Shown here: piece after piece, positions 29,896-34,374 of the stretch | Position numbering within the stretch: the first letter of the stretch is position 1 | Layout: every line of letters starts with the position of its first letter | Origin: Ruminococcaceae bacterium UBA7075 | GTDB taxonomy: Bacteria > Bacillota > Clostridia > Oscillospirales > Acutalibacteraceae | NCBI GenBank assembly: GCA_002493635.1 | Contig: DKZL01000028.1 | Span: 1-34,374 of the forward strand | Length of the DNA: 34,374 bases | Reading direction: 5' to 3' | Notes under the pieces: generated by a model | What the model was told of the DNA's origin: nothing | The model's database searches: none | The model's input: only the letters and a program-made list of their open reading frames with translations | Translations under genes and position numbers: made by a program

Positions 29896-29923
29896 AATAT
29901 AATTAAAAAGGAGATTTTTAAAA

Positions 29924-30151
29924 ATGGACGAACTTATGCAGATTCTTGAGGAACTCAGACCGGATGTTGACTTTGAAAATGAGAAACAGCTTATTGCTGA
30001 CGGCATTTTAGAGTCATTTGATATTGTAGCTCTTGTTGGTGAACTCAACGAGGAATTTGACATTGAAATCAAGCCAAATGACCTTGTTCCCGAGAATTTC
30101 AACTCAGCAGAAGCAATGTATGCGTTGATTACAAAATTACAGGACGAATAA
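29924..30151 (+). CDS. Carrier protein (acyl/peptidyl carrier, DltC-like)
   Basis: A 75-residue acidic four-helix carrier. The phosphopantetheine attachment Ser31 lies in GILESFDIV, the D/E-S-F/L motif used by DltC-type carriers, followed by VALVGELNEEFDIEIKPNDL as helix 2 and beyond. Its prosthetic group must be added by a phosphopantetheinyl transferase encoded elsewhere. ATG follows AAGGAG about 11 bases upstream. It stops 2 bases before the decarboxylase start, so these two are translationally coupled. It is the presumed thioester scaffold for the substrate of the next gene. Confidence 0.93.
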   Translation: MDELMQILEELRPDVDFENEKQLIADGILESFDIVALVGELNEEFDIEIKPNDLVPENFNSAEAMYALITKLQDE

Positions 30152-30153
30152 TT

Positions 30154-31335
30154 ATGAAACAATTTTTAAATGAAACATTACATAAGCTGGGTACTCCGGC
30201 TTATGTTTTTGATACTGACATTTTTGCAGAAAGAGCAGAGCTTGTCAAAAAAGCCTTTGGCAATAAGGTTCAAATTTGCTTTTCAATCAAGGCTAATCCC
30301 TTTGTTCTTGCCGACTTGCCCGAGTGTTTCAGCAAAATTGAGGTTTGCTCACCGGGTGAACTGACCATTTGTGAAAAGCTTAATGCAGATATGGATATGG
30401 TAATTTTCTCGGGAGTAAATAAAACTGCCGAGGACGTTGAGCGTGCTATGCAGGACTGTGTCGGTACATTTACAGCCGAAAGTATTATGCACGTCAACCT
30501 TATCAACAACAGCGCCGTTAATAACGGAAAATGCGTACCGGTACTTCTCAGACTTACAGGCGGCAGCCAGTTCGGTATGGATGAGGACGAACTGCTTAGC
30601 ATAATCAAAAACCGTGACAGCTACAAGGGAATTGAGATTGTGGGTATCCATTACTTTACAGGCACACAAAAACGTAAGCCTGCCGCAATCATCAAGGAGC
30701 TTGACAGAGTCGACACATTTGTAGATATGGTTAAGAGCGATTATGATTTTGAGCTTAAGCGTGTTGAATACGGCACCGGACTTGCAGTAGATTATTTTAA
30801 AGATAATGCTGATGAGCTTGAAGAAGAGCGTCTTAACGGCATTGCTGAGCGTATTCGTGAACTCGGGGAAAAGGTTGAGCTGACAGTTGAAATGGGCAGA
30901 TTTTTTGCTGCTCCATGTGGATTTTACTTTACAAAGGTTATCGACACAAAAACCTGCTGCGGCATTAATTATGCCATTGTTGACGGCGGTCTTAATCAAC
31001 TGAAATACGACGGACAGATTCAGGGTATGCAGATTCCTGCAATCACTCACCTCTCAGATGATGAAAGCAATACCGACGAACAGGCATGGACATTGTGCGG
31101 AAGCCTTTGCACAACTGCCGACGTGCTTGCAAGAGAGGTTAAACTGTGTGATCTTAAGCCCGATGACACTCTTGTGTTTCACCGCACCGGTGCATATTCG
31201 GCAATGGAAGGTATGGCTGTATTTTTAAGCCGTGAAATGCCGAGAATTGCACTTTATTCCAAGGAAAAAGGGTTAAGAATTGTCAGAGACTTCATTTACT
31301 CCGACACAATGAACACAGCTAATTTCGATTTATAA
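30154..31335 (+). CDS. PLP-dependent fold-III decarboxylase (LysA/BtrK-like)
   Basis: The 393-residue protein belongs to the DAP/ornithine decarboxylase group (PLP fold type III). Lys46 in FSIKANP binds PLP; GIHYFTGTQ (164-172) matches the usual GLHxHxGS; EMGR (246-249) corresponds to the phosphate-binding EPGR; LCTTADVLA with Cys319 and Asp323 is the second-subunit active-site loop; GAYS (346-349) is the terminal motif. Pro in EPGR and the GGG loop (here GTGL 207-210) are altered, so the substrate is probably not free DAP. Sitting 2 bases after the carrier gene, it may act on a carrier-bound aminoacyl group as BtrK does. Racemisation of an amino acid is an alternative. Confidence 0.88.
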   Translation: MKQFLNETLHKLGTPAYVFDTDIFAERAELVKKAFGNKVQICFSIKANPFVLADLPECFSKIEVCSPGELTICEKLNADMDMVIFSGVNKTAEDVERAMQDCVGTFTAESIMHVNLINNSAVNNGKCVPVLLRLTGGSQFGMDEDELLSIIKNRDSYKGIEIVGIHYFTGTQKRKPAAIIKELDRVDTFVDMVKSDYDFELKRVEYGTGLAVDYFKDNADELEEERLNGIAERIRELGEKVELTVEMGRFFAAPCGFYFTKVIDTKTCCGINYAIVDGGLNQLKYDGQIQGMQIPAITHLSDDESNTDEQAWTLCGSLCTTADVLAREVKLCDLKPDDTLVFHRTGAYSAMEGMAVFLSREMPRIALYSKEKGLRIVRDFIYSDTMNTANFDL

Positions 31336-31347
31336 AGAGGGGTTATT

Positions 31348-32970
31348 TTGAGTTTTACAACTATTAACTTTCTTCTGTTTGCGGCAGCAACAGTGCTTGT
31401 GTACTTTTTGCTTCCGCTGAAAAAGTATAGATGGGTTGTATTGCTTGCAGCAAGCTACTTTTTTTATTTGTGTGCAAGTTATAAGTTTGCAGCCTTTATT
31501 CTTTTCACCACGATTTCAACATATTTGTTTGCCCTGTGGATTGACAAAGTTTCAAAAAATGCAAAGGCAAAGGTCAAGGCAAACAAGTCGACCTGGGACA
31601 GAGAACAAAAAAAGAAATACAAAAATAAAATTAAAATACAGAAGCGCCTGATTATGGCACTCGTACTTGTACTTAATTTTGGTATTTTAGCATTTCTGAA
31701 ATACTATAACTTCTTTGCAGGCAGCCTTAATGATTTGCTGGGAATATTCTCAATCGGATTCTCGGCACCTACTTTAAAGCTTATTTTGCCTCTTGGTATT
31801 TCATTCTACACTTTCCAGTCTATGGGATACATAGTAGATGTATACCGTGAGAAGGTTGCACCCGAGAAAAATCCGCTGAAACTTGCACTTTTCGTTTCAT
31901 TCTTTCCGCAGATTATTCAGGGTCCGATCAGTTTTTACGACCAGCTTGCTCATCAGTTATATGAGCCTCACAAATTTGACTTTACACGCTTTAAACACGG
32001 AATGCAGCTTATATTGTGGGGTTATTTTAAAAAACTCGTCATTGCCGACAGAGCGGTTATTGCAATGAACACGGTACTTGATGATTATACTGCATATAAC
32101 GGCACAACCATTACTTTTACGGTTCTGCTATATGCTTTGCAGCTTTACGCAGATTTTTCGGGCGGTATTGATATTTCCCGAGGTATTGCACAGATATTCG
32201 GCATTGATATGGCTCAAAACTTCAAGCGTCCGTACTTTGCCAAGGATATTAACGATTACTGGCGCCGCTGGCACATCACACTTGGTGCGTGGCTGAAAAA
32301 CTATGTGTTCTACCCCATTGCTATGTCTAAGCAGTTCATAAATATGAGCAAAAATATGAAGAACACAAAGTTCGGCAACACAAAGGCAGGAGCTCATATT
32401 GCAAAGGTACTGCCAACAAGCATTGCGTCGCTTATAGTATTCCTGATTGTAGGCATATGGCACGGTGCAAACTGGAAATATGTCGGATTCGGTTTGTGGA
32501 ACGGACTTATTATTATGATTTCCATTCTTTTAAAGCCGGTATTTGACTTTGTACTTGCAAAGCTGCACATTAACCCTAAGTCTTTCTTATATGGACTTTT
32601 CCAGATGTTCAGAACATTCCTTGTTGTCCTTGTAGGTTATGTGTTTGACATTGCGCCAAGCTTTAGCGGTGCTGTAAATATGATAAAAATGTCATTATTT
32701 GATCAGCATATAAGTGCAGGTATCAGCCAGATTGCGGGTCTTGGAATAAACATTAAAGACTATGCTATTCTTTTGACCGGTATGATTATAATATTTGTTG
32801 TAAGCGTCATTCAGGAAAGAAACAACAATACGCACCTGCGTGTATTACTCGACAAAAAGCCGCTTGTACTCCGCTGGAGCTTAACTCTTATTTGCCTTGT
32901 AACAATACTTATATTTGGTATTTACGGGCCGGGATATAATCCTGCTGAATTTGTTTATATGCAGTTTTAG
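31348..32970 (+). CDS. MBOAT-family acyltransferase (DltB/AlgI-like)
   Basis: The 540-residue polytopic membrane protein (about 11-13 spans) carries the MBOAT signatures DYWRRWHITLG with His309 and the invariant catalytic His372 in VGIWHGANWKYVGFGLWNG. In dlt and alginate systems this protein moves the acyl group from its cytoplasmic carrier across the membrane. A charged loop (KAKVKANKSTWDREQKKKYK, about residues 72-95) is on the cytoplasmic side. The start is TTG at 31348 with AGAGGGG upstream. It follows the decarboxylase by 12 bases and precedes the SGNH gene by 10. Longer than typical DltB (about 400), closer to AlgI-type length. Confidence 0.92.
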   Translation: MSFTTINFLLFAAATVLVYFLLPLKKYRWVVLLAASYFFYLCASYKFAAFILFTTISTYLFALWIDKVSKNAKAKVKANKSTWDREQKKKYKNKIKIQKRLIMALVLVLNFGILAFLKYYNFFAGSLNDLLGIFSIGFSAPTLKLILPLGISFYTFQSMGYIVDVYREKVAPEKNPLKLALFVSFFPQIIQGPISFYDQLAHQLYEPHKFDFTRFKHGMQLILWGYFKKLVIADRAVIAMNTVLDDYTAYNGTTITFTVLLYALQLYADFSGGIDISRGIAQIFGIDMAQNFKRPYFAKDINDYWRRWHITLGAWLKNYVFYPIAMSKQFINMSKNMKNTKFGNTKAGAHIAKVLPTSIASLIVFLIVGIWHGANWKYVGFGLWNGLIIMISILLKPVFDFVLAKLHINPKSFLYGLFQMFRTFLVVLVGYVFDIAPSFSGAVNMIKMSLFDQHISAGISQIAGLGINIKDYAILLTGMIIIFVVSVIQERNNNTHLRVLLDKKPLVLRWSLTLICLVTILIFGIYGPGYNPAEFVYMQF

Positions 32971-32980
32971 AGGTTAAAAT

Positions 32981-34144
32981 ATGAAGAAAAAGCTATACAT
33001 AAAAAGATTTTTTGCAGTAATTTCACTTGTTTTAGCTGTTTTGCTGTTTTTGGGCATATCGCAAGAGTATTTTTTTGCAAAGCTCGACCACAGCAAACTC
33101 AGAGTTACCGGTTTTTACGAGGAAGAAAAAAACTCACTTGATGTATGTTTTATAGGCTCGAGCGAGTGCTACACAGGTTTTTCACCGGTGCAGTTCTATC
33201 GTGAAACAGGCATAACAAGCTATCCCTACTGTTCAGAATCAAATCCGATTTCAATGGCAAAATATCAGCTTAAAGAGATATTAAGAACACAGAATCCCCA
33301 ACTGATTTTTATTGAAATCAACGGTGCGCTGTATGGTAAGGACAAGGATTTTTCTGATTTACCTCATACTCATAAAGCGCTGGATGCTATGCCAATGAAC
33401 AAAAACAAGATTGATGCTATTCGTAATATAATTCCCGACGAAAACAAAGCTGAATTCTACTTTCCGTTCATTAAATATCACGGTGCGTGGGATTGCTATA
33501 TTGAACAATTACAATACGCAAAATCAAAATTTGATATGCAACTCAGGGGATATTCTCTTCTGAAAGGCACAAGCGTTTATACGAAAACCTCGTTAAAAGG
33601 TGCCGATAAAGGTAAGATTATTGATACTGCAAAGCTTCAGAAGGATAACAAAACGCTTGAGCTTAATAAAAATGCAGACTATTATCTCAGAGATTTACTT
33701 CAGTTTTGTAAGGATGAAAAGCTTGACAATGTTGTTTTTGTGCGTTTCCCTCATATAGTTGACAAGCGTCAATATGACAGATTCAAGAGAACAAACAGAG
33801 CAGGAGAGATTATTGAGGAGTACGGATTTGACTTTATCAATTTTGAGAAAAATCAAATCGACATAAACCTCGATAAAAACACCGACTTTTACAACAGCGA
33901 CCATATGAACATTAACGGTCAGCTAAAGCTTACAGAATACATCAGTAACATAATTCAAAATGATTACAATGTTAAACCTCACGAGCTCACCGAATCCCAA
34001 AAGAAAAACTGGGATGAATGTGCAGATTTTTATGATGCTTATTTAGAATACGCACAACAGGAAACCGAAAAAAATTCAAACAAAAGAGTTACTGAAAAAT
34101 CCGATATAATGAAAGAAATAAAAAATATACAGCTTGAAAAATAA
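32981..34144 (+). CDS. Membrane-anchored SGNH/DltD-like protein
   Basis: The 387-residue protein has one N-terminal signal anchor (about 8-28) and an extracytoplasmic domain. The likely nucleophile Ser lies in CFIGSSECYTGFSP (GSS at 59-61), and the C-terminal Asp307-His308 in NSDHMNINGQ corresponds to the Asp/His block of the SGNH fold. Segments SESNPISMAKYQLKEIL and IFIEINGALYG match the DltD/AlgJ pattern. In dlt and alginate systems this partner transfers the acyl group from MBOAT to the polymer or aids that step. The C-terminal tail (QETEKNSNKRVTEKSD) is polar. Last gene of the operon, followed by a strong terminator. Confidence 0.87.
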   Translation: MKKKLYIKRFFAVISLVLAVLLFLGISQEYFFAKLDHSKLRVTGFYEEEKNSLDVCFIGSSECYTGFSPVQFYRETGITSYPYCSESNPISMAKYQLKEILRTQNPQLIFIEINGALYGKDKDFSDLPHTHKALDAMPMNKNKIDAIRNIIPDENKAEFYFPFIKYHGAWDCYIEQLQYAKSKFDMQLRGYSLLKGTSVYTKTSLKGADKGKIIDTAKLQKDNKTLELNKNADYYLRDLLQFCKDEKLDNVVFVRFPHIVDKRQYDRFKRTNRAGEIIEEYGFDFINFEKNQIDINLDKNTDFYNSDHMNINGQLKLTEYISNIIQNDYNVKPHELTESQKKNWDECADFYDAYLEYAQQETEKNSNKRVTEKSDIMKEIKNIQLEK

Positions 34145-34147
34145 TAT

Positions 34148-34181
34148 AAAGAGGACTGCAAATTTGAATGCAGTCCTCTTT
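34148..34181 (+). terminator. Terminator of the dlt-like operon
   Basis: Perfect 13-pair stem AAAGAGGACTGCA / TGCAGTCCTCTTT with an 8-base loop, followed by ATTATCG. It begins 3 bases after the last stop codon. Confidence 0.9.
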
Positions 34182-34227
34182 ATTATCGCCTTATTATAAT
34201 ACTTTAAAAAACACAATAATATAAAAC

Positions 34228-34263
34228 GGCTGTTTCAAAACCAAACCGAGTTCTGAAACAGCC
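34228..34263 (-). terminator. Terminator of the right-edge minus-strand gene
   Basis: Perfect 9-pair stem GGCTGTTTC / GAAACAGCC with an 18-base loop. On the minus strand it is followed by GTTTTATA. It lies 24 bases after the stop of the partial gene. Confidence 0.7.
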
Positions 34264-34287
34264 AATTTATTTTTTATGAATTTATTA

Positions 34288-34374
34288 TTATACAGGATGA
34301 ACCTGATTCTCCTTGTCAAGCTTATCGCCGTTTATGCCAACCTTGGCATTTCTTCTCTTTTCAAAGAAGTCGAG
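34288..34374 (-). CDS. C-terminal end of a minus-strand gene (partial)
   Basis: The frame is open from the right edge to a TAA at 34290-34288, giving 28 C-terminal residues (LDFFEKRRNAKVGINGDKLD, then KENQVHPV). The tail is hydrophilic and too short for a family call. A terminator (34228-34263) follows the stop, which supports a real gene end. It is convergent with the dlt-like operon. Confidence 0.55.
   Translation of the reverse strand, partial: LDFFEKRRNAKVGINGDKLDKENQVHPV

Noticed and set aside
30349..31050. 233-codon minus-strand frame
   Set aside because: It lies wholly within the decarboxylase gene, whose motifs are intact; no ribosome binding site or promoter supports the opposite strand.

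Overview
This window looks like a chromosomal segment of a low-GC, Gram-positive anaerobe of the Clostridia, probably Oscillospiraceae/Ruminococcaceae. The grounds are the canonical rpmG-secE-nusG-rplK-rplA-rplJ-rplL order, a single-chain glycyl-tRNA synthetase, a C-terminal-Tyr type prolyl-tRNA synthetase, an acetyl-type MetA, a group-B-like [FeFe] hydrogenase, many lipoproteins with Gram-positive lipoboxes, and strong AGGAGG-type ribosome binding sites. Genus-level assignment is inference. No tRNA, rRNA, CRISPR array or transposase gene was seen.

Layout. 1-5.7 kb: a secreted protein running off the left edge (minus), then glyQS, a small lipoprotein, proS and metA (plus). 5.7-9.7 kb: a mobile-looking inverted-repeat element, then the minus-strand ribosomal operon rpmG, secE, nusG, rplK, rplA, rplJ, rplL. 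It carries an L10 leader with attenuator before rplJ and two sites resembling the 23S rRNA L1-binding stem, one before rplK and one before rplA. 9.7-14.5 kb: an unrecognised minus-strand gene, then murI, a DUF1934 gene, argS and a membrane protein. 14.5-18.1 kb: an AT-rich accessory patch (DUF5050-type lipoprotein, coiled-coil membrane protein, divergent XRE regulator, small polar protein, YdcF-like protein).

18.1-22.5 kb: a second inverted-repeat element, then a consensus promoter driving two unlisted-size micro-ORFs (23 and 35 codons), a PadR regulator, a DUF1700 membrane protein, a DUF4097 (LiaG-like) protein and a small XRE protein, followed by a zinc-ribbon membrane protein on the minus strand. 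22.6-27.8 kb: the [FeFe] hydrogenase, a MATE exporter lacking its N-terminal half, a DUF2975/YozG-type pair, two lipoproteins, and a nicotinamidase-like hydrolase with a zinc-ribbon mini-protein.

28.3-34.1 kb: the most interesting locus, a five-gene operon of amino-acid adenylating enzyme, carrier protein, PLP-dependent fold-III decarboxylase, MBOAT acyltransferase and membrane-anchored SGNH/DltD-like protein. It has the logic of the dlt (D-alanylation) pathway with a decarboxylase inserted. I infer that an amino acid is loaded on the carrier, decarboxylated there (as BtrK does on BtrI in butirosin synthesis) and passed across the membrane to decorate a surface polymer with an amine-bearing acyl group.

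A dispersed, structured, roughly 90-base intergenic repeat occurs five times, always in the same orientation (about 4589, 24956, 25053, 27928 and 29802). One copy lies inside the dlt-like operon. One stem base pair covaries between copies, which points to an RNA-level role.
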